A DNA stretch of 64,000 nucleotides from CALLVY01 sp937899855 (GTDB lineage: Bacteria > Bacteroidota > Bacteroidia > Chitinophagales > Saprospiraceae), in the NCBI GenBank assembly GCA_039820405.1, contig JBCBQC010000014.1, positions 1-64,000 of the forward strand. Reading direction: 5' to 3'. Below are positions 25,712 through 34,706 of this stretch, in pieces. The notes beneath the pieces were generated by a model. That model did not search any database and had not been told where the DNA came from. It saw only the letters and a program-made list of their open reading frames with translations. Within the stretch, counting starts at the first letter, position 1, and every line of letters begins with the position of its first letter. Position numbers and translations under genes: made by a program.

Positions 25712-27205
25712 TTGGCAACAGTGGACGAGGTTCATTCTAAACCTTTAGCAATTGGAAATTGGAATTGTAGTCAGTGCCACGGCACTGCTGTTGATTGGGG
25801 CTACCTGGCGCACTGCGCAAAAGGTGCCGTCCGGCAAAGCTTGATTTACCTACTTCTGCTAGGTACGCTGCTTCGTTTTTTTACCGCCCCCGATCCTTTT
25901 CTTCACGAATGGGACGAACGCTACCACGCCCTAGTGGCCAAAAATATGGTGGAGCAGCCCTGGCGTCCTACCCTCTACGCCGATCCCATCTTGCCCTACG
26001 ATTACCGAGATTGGTCGCAAAATCACGTTTGGTTACACAAGCAACCGGTTCCGCTGTGGACCATGGCCCTGGCCATCAAGTGGGGCGGCGCCAATGAATG
26101 GACGGTCCGGCTCCCCTCCTTGTTGCTGTCCCTACTGGCGGTGCTGTTTACCTTTGGCATCGGTCGGCAGCTCTTTTGTCCCCGAATTGGTCTGCTCGCC
26201 GCTTTCTTTCACGCCATCCACGGTCTGTGCCTCGAGATTGGCTCGGGGCGGGTAGCGACCGATCACATCGACCTGCACTTTATGGTGTGGATTGAACTGG
26301 CCGTCCTGCTGGCGATTTACCAGGCGCGCCAGCGTCGGTACTGGTCTTTGATCGGTATGACGGTCTGTGTGGGACTGGCGATTCTGAGCAAGTGGCTGCC
26401 CGCGCTGATCGTACTGCCGCTGTGGGGGCTTTTGCGTTGGGAAAGGGAAGGTGGGCTGAGGGCCTCCCTGCTGCTGGATGCCGCCCTGGTAGTGGGGCTT
26501 TTACTGCTGATCATTGTGCCCTGGCAGTGGTACATCCATACCTATTTCCCCCAGGCGGCGGCTTGGGAGCGGGCCTACAACCTCCGCCACATCTTCGAGC
26601 CGCTACAGGGGCAGGGCGGGCCTTTTTACTATCACTTCAACCAAATTCGCATCGTGTACGGCGAACTGGTTTACTTGGTGCTGGGCGCTGTGGCTTGGCG
26701 CTGCTGGTGGCGTCCCCAAGTGCGGTACGGGGTCCTGGCGCTGTGGATCGTGGTTCCCCTCTTGTTTTTCTCTGCGGTCCAGACCAAAATGCAGGGCTAC
26801 CTCCTGTTTACCGCTCCCGCCTTCTTCCTGCTCACCGCCTGGATGATCTACGGCCTGAGTCGGCTCCGGTCGACCGCCGCTCGCCCTTACTTGTGGAGTC
26901 TCGTGATCGCTTGCCTGTACCTGCTGCCCCTGCGTTACTCCGTGGAGCGGGTCAAGCCCTTTCGCCCCGCGGTAGCACCGGAGTGGGTAGTGCCCTTGAA
27001 GGATTTCACGGCCCGCTTAAACGATACGGAACGGCACGTTCTTTTTGGGGAGCCCCATCCGATTGAAGCCATGTTTTACGGCAGCTCCCTCACGGCCTAC
27101 CCCCAGGCGGGTGATCCACCATTGGTGCGGCGCTTGCGGGAGGCGGGCTATCGGGTGTGGATGCGGCAGGAGCTGGAGGGGCGGGTGGTGTACACCGCTT
27201 GGTAA
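25712..27205 (+). CDS. Glycosyltransferase family 39 (ArnT/PMT-like) membrane protein
   Basis: A 497-codon frame for a polyprenyl-phosphate sugar transferase. After an odd 45-residue hydrophilic start, the first membrane helix (LIYLLLLGTLLRFF) is followed by HEWDERYHALVAKNM, the acidic DE loop that is conserved in PMT/ArnT enzymes. Eight to ten further membrane helices continue to about residue 410, then a soluble periplasmic end. The true start is probably later than 25712, because the first 45 residues have no family match. It would move a sugar from a lipid carrier onto a glycan or protein outside the cytoplasm. Confidence 0.8.
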   Translation: MATVDEVHSKPLAIGNWNCSQCHGTAVDWGYLAHCAKGAVRQSLIYLLLLGTLLRFFTAPDPFLHEWDERYHALVAKNMVEQPWRPTLYADPILPYDYRDWSQNHVWLHKQPVPLWTMALAIKWGGANEWTVRLPSLLLSLLAVLFTFGIGRQLFCPRIGLLAAFFHAIHGLCLEIGSGRVATDHIDLHFMVWIELAVLLAIYQARQRRYWSLIGMTVCVGLAILSKWLPALIVLPLWGLLRWEREGGLRASLLLDAALVVGLLLLIIVPWQWYIHTYFPQAAAWERAYNLRHIFEPLQGQGGPFYYHFNQIRIVYGELVYLVLGAVAWRCWWRPQVRYGVLALWIVVPLLFFSAVQTKMQGYLLFTAPAFFLLTAWMIYGLSRLRSTAARPYLWSLVIACLYLLPLRYSVERVKPFRPAVAPEWVVPLKDFTARLNDTERHVLFGEPHPIEAMFYGSSLTAYPQAGDPPLVRRLREAGYRVWMRQELEGRVVYTAW

Positions 27206-27250
27206 ATGCCAAGTCGAATCTTCGGTATTGCCCGGGGGAGGGGTGCTGGT

Positions 27251-27880
27251 TTAGCGGAGGGCATCGGCGTGGTGTTGGGCCCAGAGGAGGAGGCTATTGG
27301 TTTTGCCGCTGATGCCCAATTTTTTGATGATATTGCTGCGGTGCTTCTCTACGGTTTTGGTGGAAATAAAGAGTTGTTCGGCGATTTGGGGGCTGGTGTA
27401 GTTTTGGGCAATCAAACGCAGGATCTTTTTTTCCGAAGGCGTGAGCATGGCGGTGAGTTCGTGGCTGGGGCTTTGGAAATACTGTTCCAACTCGGGGCTA
27501 AAGTAGCGTTCTCCGGCGATGACGGCTTTTAGACAGGTCTCGATTTCCGCCAGGGCGGATTGTTTGAACAAATAGCCGTAAACCCCCAGTTGCTGCGCCT
27601 GTTTGAACAGGGACTTTTCCTGGTGTAGCGTAATCAATACCATTCGCGTCTTTGACTTTTGGGTTCGACAACGACTGACTACTTCCAAGCCCGACAACTG
27701 CGGCATCCGAATATCCAACAGCGCCAGGAGGGGCGCTTCCCGCAAGATCAGGTGGTAGGCATCCAGCCCATTATCCGCCTCGATGATTTGAGCGTAGCCC
27801 AGGTCCTCAATAAAATCCCGGAGGGCTTTTAGCAATAAGGGATGATCATCCGCTACCAATATTTTTACCGATCTATTCAT
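27251..27880 (-). CDS. NarL/FixJ-type response regulator
   Basis: A 209-residue two-component regulator. The receiver domain starts VKILVADDHPLLL with acidic pocket residues D11 and D12 and phosphorylated Asp56 (LLDIRMP). The LuxR-type helix-turn-helix lies in the last 60 residues (LTPSEKKILRLIAQNYTSPQIAEQLFISTKTVEKHRSNI). The gene is 36 bases downstream of the histidine kinase on the same strand, so it is cotranscribed and is the cognate partner. Confidence 0.92.
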   Translation of the reverse strand: MNRSVKILVADDHPLLLKALRDFIEDLGYAQIIEADNGLDAYHLILREAPLLALLDIRMPQLSGLEVVSRCRTQKSKTRMVLITLHQEKSLFKQAQQLGVYGYLFKQSALAEIETCLKAVIAGERYFSPELEQYFQSPSHELTAMLTPSEKKILRLIAQNYTSPQIAEQLFISTKTVEKHRSNIIKKLGISGKTNSLLLWAQHHADALR

Positions 27881-27916
27881 ACCAGGGTGTTATCTTTTGG
27901 TGCTCCGGGGAAGCGT

Positions 27917-29962
27917 TCAATGATCGATGGGAATGATGACCGAAACCCGGGTTCCCGTCCCCCGCTGACTTTCAAAACTCAATTGTCCCTCCAACTGCTG
28001 CACCCGACTGCGCAAGGTCTTTAAACCCAAGCTGCCCATTTTTTGGTAAGCCTTCGACCAATCAAAACCCCGGCCGTTGTCCTGAATGGTCAATTGAATC
28101 TGATCCGTTTTTTGCTCCAAGGCCACCTTGCACGCCCGGGCCTGCGAATGCTTCACCACATTGCTCAGGACCTCCTGTACCATGCGGTAGATGTTCAGCT
28201 CCTGGACCTTATCAAACCGCCCGTCAATCGGATCAATTTGCGAGGAAAAAAAGATGTCGCTGCTGTCGTCCAGGGCCTCGATATTGCTTTTGATCGCCCG
28301 GCTCAATCCCAACTGCTCCAATTGAAGCGGATGCAGCGCCTTGGTGATGCTACTGACCTCGTCAATCGCCCGGTCGACCAAATCCTGAATCGGCTGCTGT
28401 TGGCTGAGGACCGCCTGGTTTTTGATCAAAAGCAATTGCTGCCCCAGGCCATCGTGTAAGCTCTCGGAGGTGCGTTTTTTCTCCTGCTCCTGTTGTTCGA
28501 TCAACTGTGCGGCAAAGTTTTCCTGTAACTGTTTTTCCACTAAAGCCTGCCGGCGAATGGTATTGAGGTAAACCATCCCGAACAGGGCACAAAGGGCAAG
28601 GAGGACCAAGAGCAGCAGGCGCCAAGTATTGGCTCTTTTGCGTTCCAACTGTTCGATCTCCACTTGTTGTTGTCGCAGTTGCTGTTCTTTGCGCTCCGTT
28701 TCAAAAGCGGTTTGGTAGTACAGCAATTGATTGTCCTGGTGTTTGTCGCGCAGCGAATCTTTGAGTTCGTAGTATTGCCGCAGGTACTGGTTGCTACTGG
28801 CGTAGTCCTTCTTTTTTTGGTAAAAGCGCTGGGCCAGCTGAAGGACTTCCAGCCGTCGGTCAACATCTTCCCCATTCCGAGAAATTTGGAGATAGCTTTG
28901 CAGGAGTGGGGCGGCGGCGTCCAATTGATTGCGAGCGAGCAGCAGCGATAATTTGGCCCACAAATAATAGGCCTGCGTTTCGGCGGTTTGTAAATAATAT
29001 GCCTCTTTTTGCTCGATGGAGTCGAGATAAGTTTGGGCGATGGGGTAGGCGCCGCGGCCGACGTGCGCCTGTACCAAAGCGCACCAGTAGCGGTGTTGGA
29101 GGTAGGGATTGGGAGCTTTGAGTTGGGGGTAAAGTTCGAGTCCGAGCGCCAGGTGCGCCATCCTTTGGGAATCTCGACCCAGGCGATAATGGAGTTGGGA
29201 AATATTAAATTGGTTGACGATGCGGCGCGAAAGATAATCGAGGGCTTGGCTGAGGCTATCCACCGTTTGGTACTCTTCGAGGGCTTTGAAATGCAAACCG
29301 CTGCGGCTGTACAAATCGGCAAGTTCCGCCATGCTTTCCACCAGGTAGATGCTATCCCCCTGACTGGCGTAGATGGCGTAGGCCCGTTTGAACTGCTCCG
29401 CCGATTCCAAATAAGCGCCCTGATTGCTGTAAGCTTGCCCCTTGAAAAAGTACATGTCGGCAATGTTCAGGGAATCCCCCTCCCCAAATTTTTGGAGGGC
29501 CACGTCGTAATAGCGAATGGCAGCCGAATAATTCTGTTGGATAAAATGCACGCCCCCCAATTTGGCGTAAAGCGTTCCCCGACTGTAGCTCTCCAAAAAC
29601 TGATCTTCGTAATTCAAGGCCCGCCGAATCAGCGCTTCCGCCCCCCGCGGATCATTGCGAAAAGTATTCAAGCGATGCGCGAGCTGACCGCTGATGGCCG
29701 CCACCATATCGTAAGCCTCAATGCGATAGGCCCGTTCTAGCATTTGCGATCCGTAATGGATCACGGTGTCCGATGGGTAACGCACCAGGAGGCGGAGCAG
29801 CGAATCCAACTGATCGGCTTCTTGCTCGGGGGCGAACCCGGCGAGCTGAACCAGGTCGAGTTGAAAAGGGGGGCGAGTGCTTTGACTCCATCCTTCCACA
29901 GCACTTCCCAGCAAGGCGGCGTACAGCCAAAGCGAAAAGAGCCCTATCCATTTGATCTTCAT
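27917..29962 (-). CDS. TPR-domain sensor histidine kinase, HisKA_3 type
   Basis: A 681-residue kinase. A signal peptide is followed by about 400 residues of tetratricopeptide repeats outside the membrane. Next come a coiled coil (QLRQQQVEIEQLERK) and a membrane helix near 446-466 (LLLLVLLALCALFGMVYL). The HisKA_3 phosphoacceptor is the His of TSESLHDGLGQQLLLIKNQ near residue 503. The N box is VLSNVVKHSQA, and the ATP lid region is DNGRGFDWSKAYQKMGSLGL. This is the YycG-free, NarX/DesK-like class that pairs with the LuxR-type regulator downstream. The TPR part probably senses a periplasmic partner protein. Confidence 0.92.
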   Translation of the reverse strand: MKIKWIGLFSLWLYAALLGSAVEGWSQSTRPPFQLDLVQLAGFAPEQEADQLDSLLRLLVRYPSDTVIHYGSQMLERAYRIEAYDMVAAISGQLAHRLNTFRNDPRGAEALIRRALNYEDQFLESYSRGTLYAKLGGVHFIQQNYSAAIRYYDVALQKFGEGDSLNIADMYFFKGQAYSNQGAYLESAEQFKRAYAIYASQGDSIYLVESMAELADLYSRSGLHFKALEEYQTVDSLSQALDYLSRRIVNQFNISQLHYRLGRDSQRMAHLALGLELYPQLKAPNPYLQHRYWCALVQAHVGRGAYPIAQTYLDSIEQKEAYYLQTAETQAYYLWAKLSLLLARNQLDAAAPLLQSYLQISRNGEDVDRRLEVLQLAQRFYQKKKDYASSNQYLRQYYELKDSLRDKHQDNQLLYYQTAFETERKEQQLRQQQVEIEQLERKRANTWRLLLLVLLALCALFGMVYLNTIRRQALVEKQLQENFAAQLIEQQEQEKKRTSESLHDGLGQQLLLIKNQAVLSQQQPIQDLVDRAIDEVSSITKALHPLQLEQLGLSRAIKSNIEALDDSSDIFFSSQIDPIDGRFDKVQELNIYRMVQEVLSNVVKHSQARACKVALEQKTDQIQLTIQDNGRGFDWSKAYQKMGSLGLKTLRSRVQQLEGQLSFESQRGTGTRVSVIIPIDH

Positions 29963-29966
29963 CCAC

Positions 29967-29998
29967 CAAACTTAGCATTTTCTAAGCGAGTACTCAAC
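29967..29998 (-). promoter_or_regulatory. Promoter of the histidine-kinase operon
   Basis: On the minus strand TAAGTTTG (29974-29967) is an exact -7 box TAnnTTTG, with GTTG (29998-29995) 20 bp upstream in the -33 position. The -7 box ends 5 bases before the kinase start codon, so the transcript would be nearly leaderless. Alternatively the true start is further in, but the signal peptide argues for 29962. Confidence 0.5.
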
Positions 29999-30008
29999 CC
30001 GATTGTCT

Positions 30009-30096
30009 AAGGGTATCCCCTTATTTTATGCTTTTTACCCGCTACAACAAGGTTTTTTCGCGCCGGCGTACTCAATATGGGGGCATCCCCTTATTG
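30009..30096. promoter_or_regulatory. Paired motif in the divergent gap, candidate operator
   Basis: GGGTATCCCCTTATT at 30011-30025 and GGGCATCCCCTTATT at 30081-30095 differ by one base and lie exactly 70 bp (about seven helical turns) apart. They sit between the kinase operon and the gene at 30155. The first copy forms an imperfect dyad, AAGGGTATCCCCTT. They could be sites for the neighbouring response regulator. Confidence 0.45.
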
Positions 30097-30154
30097 TCTG
30101 GGCTTTGGGGGGTGGCTAAATTGGCCGCATTGATAACTGATACTTTACTCCGGT

Positions 30155-32554
30155 ATGAATTACTTTTTTGGTTTTAAGTGCAATCTGACTTATTGCTTAC
30201 TAGTCGGCTTATTGCTTTATGCGCCCCCCCAATACGCTCAGTGGGAGGTCAGTACTTTTGGTGGTGACTTTCAGCGGGTCAGTTTTGGCGACAATAATAC
30301 GGTTTACGTAGTGGGACCGGCTGGTACTATGATGCGGAGCAACGATGCCGGAATCACTTGGCAGATGCTTCAGCCCTCGGCGAGTAATACGGTGAACGCG
30401 ATGGCCGCGGTAGGTAGCCAGTTGGTGGTCTTGGTGGGGGATGGCGGAATGATTCGCAGGAGTACCGATGGTGGGACCAACTGGACCAATCCCACTTCGG
30501 GGACCACCAACAATTTGCTGGATGTGGAGGCCAGCTCCGCCACTACATTTTACGCCGTCGGGGATCAAGGGACGGTAATTAAAAGTACGGACAGTGGGGC
30601 CACCTGGACTACCGTTCCCACCGGAGTGACGGCCAATCTGGGACGCTGTTCCTTTATCAATGATCAGGAAGGCTGGGTAGCCTATTGGTTTGGTGAGACC
30701 ATTTTAAAAACGAGCGATGGGGGCAGTACTTGGACCACGCAAACAGCCGCTTTGGCCGAGATCGAGGATATTGCTTTTGTGGATGCTGATTTGGGCTATA
30801 TCTGTCAAGGTGTATTAGGGGATTTTTACATCAGACCTTCTACGGACGGTGGCGATACCTGGCCTGAAATGGCGGTGGTAATTGGTCGGTTCCGGTCGTT
30901 TTGGGCCGGGGCGGCTGGTAGCAATCAAGCCTTAGCGGTAGGAGACGATTGTCGATTGGCTTATCAAAACAGCGGTACTGGGAATTGGGTGAGGACTTCG
31001 GTTCCCGATTGCTTCGACCAGATTATTTACGATGTGGCTTCCTCGGGAAGTACTGATATTGCCGTCGGGGAAAACGAATATCTGGTACATACCAGTACCT
31101 ACGGCGCACTTAGCAATGGCACCATCCGCACCTTTTCCTCCGGTACGGGGTTCCGGGCCTTTAAAGCCGTCGACCAAAATCATTGGTACATTACCACAAC
31201 AAATAGTGATACCCCACTCTACTATACCGCCGATGCTGGCCAATCGTGGGCCCAAATCAGACCTCAATCTAATTTCCTGTCGGATTACGATATTGATTTC
31301 GCCGGAAACTTTGGTTGTCTCACTACCCGTGGTTCAAGCGTTTCTTGTAATCTCGATGCGACGGACCCCACTACTTGGTCATCAGCGGTATTTACTGGGG
31401 TAGACCTCCAACTACACGGTATCGAGGTGTACGACAACCAAAATATCTGGGCGGTGGGGCGGAACGGACGAATTACTTACAGTTCTAATGGTGGAAATAG
31501 TTGGCTTACCCAAAGCGCTCCGGTGAGTGACGACTTCTGGGACGTCGTATTTACCGACCCCAATACCGGCTGGATCGTAGGGGGATCGGCCATCCTGCAC
31601 ACCACCAATGGTGGCAATACTTGGACCACGCAGTCCATCCCCAGCAGCGCCAACCTCTTTGGAGTCGACTTTGTCTCCACCAGTGAGGGCTGGGCCGTTG
31701 GCAGCAATGGCCAAATTTTCCACACCACCGATGGCGGCAACACCTGGACTGCTCAAACTTCCAATACTACGGCCACCCTGCGGGAAGTCTACTTTGTCAC
31801 TACCCAAACGGGCTTTGCCGTGGGCAGCAATGGCACGGTGGTCTTTACCCAAAATGGCGGTACGACCTGGACCCCCGAATCAACTGGGGTCAGTAGTACC
31901 CTCGCCGGGATCATTTACGAAAATGGCGTCGCCTACGTAGCGGCGAATGGCGCTCAAATCACCGCCCAACGGCCGGTAGCCATCTTACCGGTGGAGCTAC
32001 AGTCTTTTGTAGTGCGAAATGTCCGGGAAGGGCTCCAACTGCAGTGGACGACGGCGAGTGAAGAAAATACCGCCTTTTTTGAGGTGGAACACAGTAGGGA
32101 TGGTAAAGATTTTTCGCCTTTGGATCAGCAGGGGGCCTCCGGCGGGCGCCATACCGCGAAAGACTACGTCTACCTCCATCGCAATCCGGCGGCGGGTCAG
32201 CACTATTACCGCTTGCGGACGGTCGATTTTGATAGGACCGTCCAATACTCCGAGGTTCGTGCTGCTCAGTGGGCGACCGCCCCAGGAATCGGAAGTTTTA
32301 GCCCCAATCCCATCCACAAAGATAAGGACACCCATCTTCGTCTTGGTCTACTACCCGCACTTAGCGGACGCGTTTTCCACATTACATTTTACGATCTGAC
32401 TGGCCGGGAAGCATTTTACCTGCAAGGAGAAATCGAAACCGGTCAGCAGCATTTGTCGATTCCAACTCACCAAATGAAAGCCGGCCTCTACTACGCCCGG
32501 ATTTTGCTGGGCAGCGAAAGCTATACCCAACATCTTCTGATTATCGGGGATTAG
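30155..32554 (+). CDS. HCF136/YCF48-like beta-propeller protein with T9SS sorting domain
   Basis: A 799-residue secreted protein. The signal peptide (LLVGLLLYAPPQYA) is followed by about a dozen 45-residue repeats of the form WAVGSNGxIxxTxDGGxTWTxQTS, which is the YCF48/HCF136-like BNR propeller unit. Two sets of seven blades are probable. From about residue 610 comes a T9SS-type linker (VELQSFVVRNVREGLQLQW), then the type A sorting domain with SFSPNPIHKDKDTHLRL and a closing strand ending in LLIIGD. It should be surface-exposed or released. The divergent kinase operon suggests linked control, which is an inference. Confidence 0.85.
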   Translation: MNYFFGFKCNLTYCLLVGLLLYAPPQYAQWEVSTFGGDFQRVSFGDNNTVYVVGPAGTMMRSNDAGITWQMLQPSASNTVNAMAAVGSQLVVLVGDGGMIRRSTDGGTNWTNPTSGTTNNLLDVEASSATTFYAVGDQGTVIKSTDSGATWTTVPTGVTANLGRCSFINDQEGWVAYWFGETILKTSDGGSTWTTQTAALAEIEDIAFVDADLGYICQGVLGDFYIRPSTDGGDTWPEMAVVIGRFRSFWAGAAGSNQALAVGDDCRLAYQNSGTGNWVRTSVPDCFDQIIYDVASSGSTDIAVGENEYLVHTSTYGALSNGTIRTFSSGTGFRAFKAVDQNHWYITTTNSDTPLYYTADAGQSWAQIRPQSNFLSDYDIDFAGNFGCLTTRGSSVSCNLDATDPTTWSSAVFTGVDLQLHGIEVYDNQNIWAVGRNGRITYSSNGGNSWLTQSAPVSDDFWDVVFTDPNTGWIVGGSAILHTTNGGNTWTTQSIPSSANLFGVDFVSTSEGWAVGSNGQIFHTTDGGNTWTAQTSNTTATLREVYFVTTQTGFAVGSNGTVVFTQNGGTTWTPESTGVSSTLAGIIYENGVAYVAANGAQITAQRPVAILPVELQSFVVRNVREGLQLQWTTASEENTAFFEVEHSRDGKDFSPLDQQGASGGRHTAKDYVYLHRNPAAGQHYYRLRTVDFDRTVQYSEVRAAQWATAPGIGSFSPNPIHKDKDTHLRLGLLPALSGRVFHITFYDLTGREAFYLQGEIETGQQHLSIPTHQMKAGLYYARILLGSESYTQHLLIIGD

Positions 32555-32577
32555 GCGCTTTCCGCTTTCCGATTCTA

Positions 32578-32737
32578 GAAGTCATCTCAAAAATATCCTT
32601 CGGGCTGCGGCAGGTTCATTTGCGCCCCCACTTCGTTGCCAAAAGCGTCACGTAGCTAGGGCTATGCTCCGTTTTGGCGCCTCGTGGGAACGCAAATGAC
32701 CACTCCCTCACCGACAAAAACATTTTGAGATGGCTTC
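32578..32737. mobile_element. Complete 160-bp MITE, copy 2
   Basis: A non-coding palindromic element between the convergent genes at 30155 and 32786. It has near-perfect 15-base inverted ends (GAAGTCATCTCAAAA on the left, complement of GAAGCCATCTCAAAA on the right) and a TA on each side (32576-32577, 32738-32739) consistent with target duplication. It is 160 bp, the same length as the copy at 39151-39310, and agrees at 144 of 160 positions by my count. Internal arms TCATTTGCG and CGCAAATGA also pair. No transposase is encoded; a related transposase must act in trans. Confidence 0.82.
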
Positions 32738-32785
32738 TAGTGTTAGCAAGGTTACCTCCGGGTAGCCTTTTTTGTTGGGACCAAT

Positions 32786-33487
32786 TCAGACTTGGTCGCG
32801 CAGCAGCTCGCCGCTCAGGAGGTCTTCGTAGCGCAATCGCATGGCATTCGCTTGGCTCAGGACGGAGGTGATGCTGGTGGTACGTACGATATCCTGTCGG
32901 TTCATGATCAGGTCGTACTCGGGGTTACCTTCTCCAGCCCGGTGGTGAAAGTCGAGGATGGCCTCGGCGGTGGGCTGGGGGTGCTGGGCCTGCCAGTCGG
33001 CAAACCAACTTTGTCGTTTGCTTTGCCACTCGGGAGGGTAGAGGGTACTGGAGGCCCAAAGGTGGGGGCGGTCGGGAGGGAGGGCGCGGAAATGGACCTG
33101 CTGTTCGTCCCAGCGCAATTCGTAGACTTGGCCCGCATCGCAGAGGACCAGGGTAAAGGGTTCGATACCGGTAAAGTCAAAGGATTGGCTGAAGGTGGGA
33201 GCGTCGGGGTAATCAAAAAATTGGAGGGCCATGATCCCGCGGCTGAGGCGGTAAGGGGGGCGGTGCTGGTGTCGGACGAAGGCACCGTTGAGGACGCAGA
33301 CCAGTTGCTGGCTATCGGAGGCGGCGATCCAGGTGCCGCGGGCCAGAGGGTCGCGGGGGAAAAGGAGGGTCTTGCCATTCCGTTGTTCGTGGTACAGGCC
33401 GGTGGCGGAGCGCTGGGGGGCTTCGTCGCGGTTGGAGGTGAGGACGAAGGTGTCGGGGCCGAGGGGGAGGTAGGTAACGGTACACAT
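32786..33487 (-). CDS. NRDE/TANGO2-family protein
   Basis: A 233-residue protein starting MCTVTYLPLGPDTFVLTSNRDE, the classic TANGO2/NRDE signature with Cys2 and the NRDE box. Members have an N-terminal-nucleophile-like fold; the Cys after cleavage of Met would be the nucleophile. The later FPRDPLARGTWIAAS block fits the family. An ATG two codons upstream overlaps the stop of the preceding gene as TAATG. A long minus-strand open frame reaches 34075, but that extension reads through the neighbouring gene in another frame and is rejected. Function in bacteria is poorly known; heme handling has been proposed for the family. Confidence 0.85.
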   Translation of the reverse strand: MCTVTYLPLGPDTFVLTSNRDEAPQRSATGLYHEQRNGKTLLFPRDPLARGTWIAASDSQQLVCVLNGAFVRHQHRPPYRLSRGIMALQFFDYPDAPTFSQSFDFTGIEPFTLVLCDAGQVYELRWDEQQVHFRALPPDRPHLWASSTLYPPEWQSKRQSWFADWQAQHPQPTAEAILDFHHRAGEGNPEYDLIMNRQDIVRTTSITSVLSQANAMRLRYEDLLSGELLRDQV

Positions 33488-33492
33488 GGGCA

Positions 33493-34047
33493 TTAGAGGC
33501 GGTAAGCCAGGTTGAGTCCCCACAGCAGAATGGCGCCTTCGCCGGTGGGTTCGCCGCTGGTACGGACGTTGATTTCGGCACCGAAGGCCAGGGTGGGGGT
33601 GATGATCCAGTGGTCGCGGAGCAAGAACAGGTAACCAATTTGGGCGGTGGGTTGTAATACGAGGACGGTACTTTCTCCGCGGAGTTCGTCGCTTTGTCCG
33701 ATGTTGTCTTCCCAGTCGATGACGTTGTTCCACAGGTCGATGCGGGCGCCCAGGTAGAGCCCCCGGCGCGGGGCACGGAAGTAATACCGGTAGCCGAGGC
33801 TCCCCCCAAAACCACCGCCAATCTCGCTGTCGTGGACGCCGAAGTCCTGGTGGTCCAAACCGTTGTAGCCCAGGCGTAGGGAAAGGCCCTGCCGTTCGTT
33901 GAGACCGAGCTCTCCCCGGATACCCACCAAATAGCCCGTAGGGTACTGCTGTGCTTCCAAACCCAGATCCAGCCCCATCGCCGCTTGGTCCTGCGCCGCG
34001 GCCGTGGATATCCACAGGAGGGCGGCCCAAAAAAAGCATTTTTTCAT
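33493..34047 (-). CDS. Outer-membrane beta-barrel-like protein
   Basis: A 184-residue protein with a signal peptide (MKKCFFWAALLWISTAAA). The mature part shows alternating hydrophobic strands with Gly and aromatic ends (LSLRLGYNGL, GGSLGYRYYFRAP, LYLGARIDLW, TAQIGYLFLL) and ends in LNLAYRL, which fits an eight-stranded outer-membrane barrel. It is translationally linked to the NRDE gene downstream by the TAATG overlap. It is probably cotranscribed with that gene from the promoter near 34073-34080. Function is unknown. Confidence 0.75.
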   Translation of the reverse strand: MKKCFFWAALLWISTAAAQDQAAMGLDLGLEAQQYPTGYLVGIRGELGLNERQGLSLRLGYNGLDHQDFGVHDSEIGGGFGGSLGYRYYFRAPRRGLYLGARIDLWNNVIDWEDNIGQSDELRGESTVLVLQPTAQIGYLFLLRDHWIITPTLAFGAEINVRTSGEPTGEGAILLWGLNLAYRL

Positions 34048-34072
34048 CGATTATCGTCTTTAATTGTTGGGG

Positions 34073-34080
34073 CAAAAGTA
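34073..34080 (-). promoter_or_regulatory. -7 promoter box for the outer-membrane protein gene
   Basis: TACTTTTG on the minus strand is an exact match to TAnnTTTG and lies 26 bases upstream of the start codon at 34047. The -33 partner is not clear. The gap to the divergent DinB gene also holds a partial inverted repeat (CAAAAG ... CTTTTG). Confidence 0.45.
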
Positions 34081-34199
34081 GGGAAATTGTACTGCTTTTG
34101 GGAGAATAGTTTGAATGTTACAGTGCGGACCCTTCCGACCCACTCGCTTCGTCCAAAAAGCCTTACCTTGGGTTGGAATTAGTCACCAAACGATTAAAC

Positions 34200-34700
34200 A
34201 TGGATTTGATCATCGGCTCCCATACCGTCCTTCGGGACGCCCTTTTTTACCTAGAGCAACTCACCACGGAGGAATACGCGCGCCCCCTGCCCCAGTTTTC
34301 GGGCTCCTCCATCGGTCAACATACGCGCCATTTCATCGAATTTTACCAGTGCCTGCTGGCTCAGGCGCCCCAGCGCCGCATCAATTACTGCCTCCGCCAA
34401 CGCGATTACGGCATCGAAACGGACCCCCAGCGCGCCATCTCCGCCATCGAGGCACTCCTTCCCCAGCTCGTCGACCTGCACCCGGAAACCGAGCTCCTGC
34501 TGGATACCGACGAACGCACTTGCGAAGCGCCGATTCGCAGTACGGTGGGGCGCGAGTTGTACTACAATGTGGAGCATACCATCCACCACCTGGCCCTAAT
34601 CCGGGTGGGCCTCTTTGTGCTCCGCCCCGACCTGAAGTTGCCCGAGGACTTTGGCGTGGCCCCCTCCACCATCCGCCACCGCAAGATGGCGCAGCACTAG
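34200..34700 (+). CDS. DinB-like four-helix protein
   Basis: A 166-residue DinB/YfiT-type protein from MDLIIGSHTVLRD (a start at 34173 adds nine residues). Histidines that would bind the metal in this fold are seen in SIGQHTRHFIEFY and in NVEHTIHHLALI. The DinB superfamily includes metal-dependent thiol transferases and many proteins of unknown role. It is followed after six bases by the ATP-grasp gene, so they are likely cotranscribed. Confidence 0.75.
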   Translation: MDLIIGSHTVLRDALFYLEQLTTEEYARPLPQFSGSSIGQHTRHFIEFYQCLLAQAPQRRINYCLRQRDYGIETDPQRAISAIEALLPQLVDLHPETELLLDTDERTCEAPIRSTVGRELYYNVEHTIHHLALIRVGLFVLRPDLKLPEDFGVAPSTIRHRKMAQH

Positions 34701-34706
34701 GGCCCC

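Noticed and set aside
27206..27250. A possible terminator between the convergent GT39 and response-regulator genes
   Set aside because: No stem of convincing length was found in the 45-base gap.
32786..34075. A 429-codon minus-strand frame that would join the NRDE protein to a long Pro/Arg-rich N-terminus
   Set aside because: The first part reads the outer-membrane-protein gene in a different frame. The NRDE family starts MCTVTYLP at 33487, and the upstream gene has its own signal peptide and stop.
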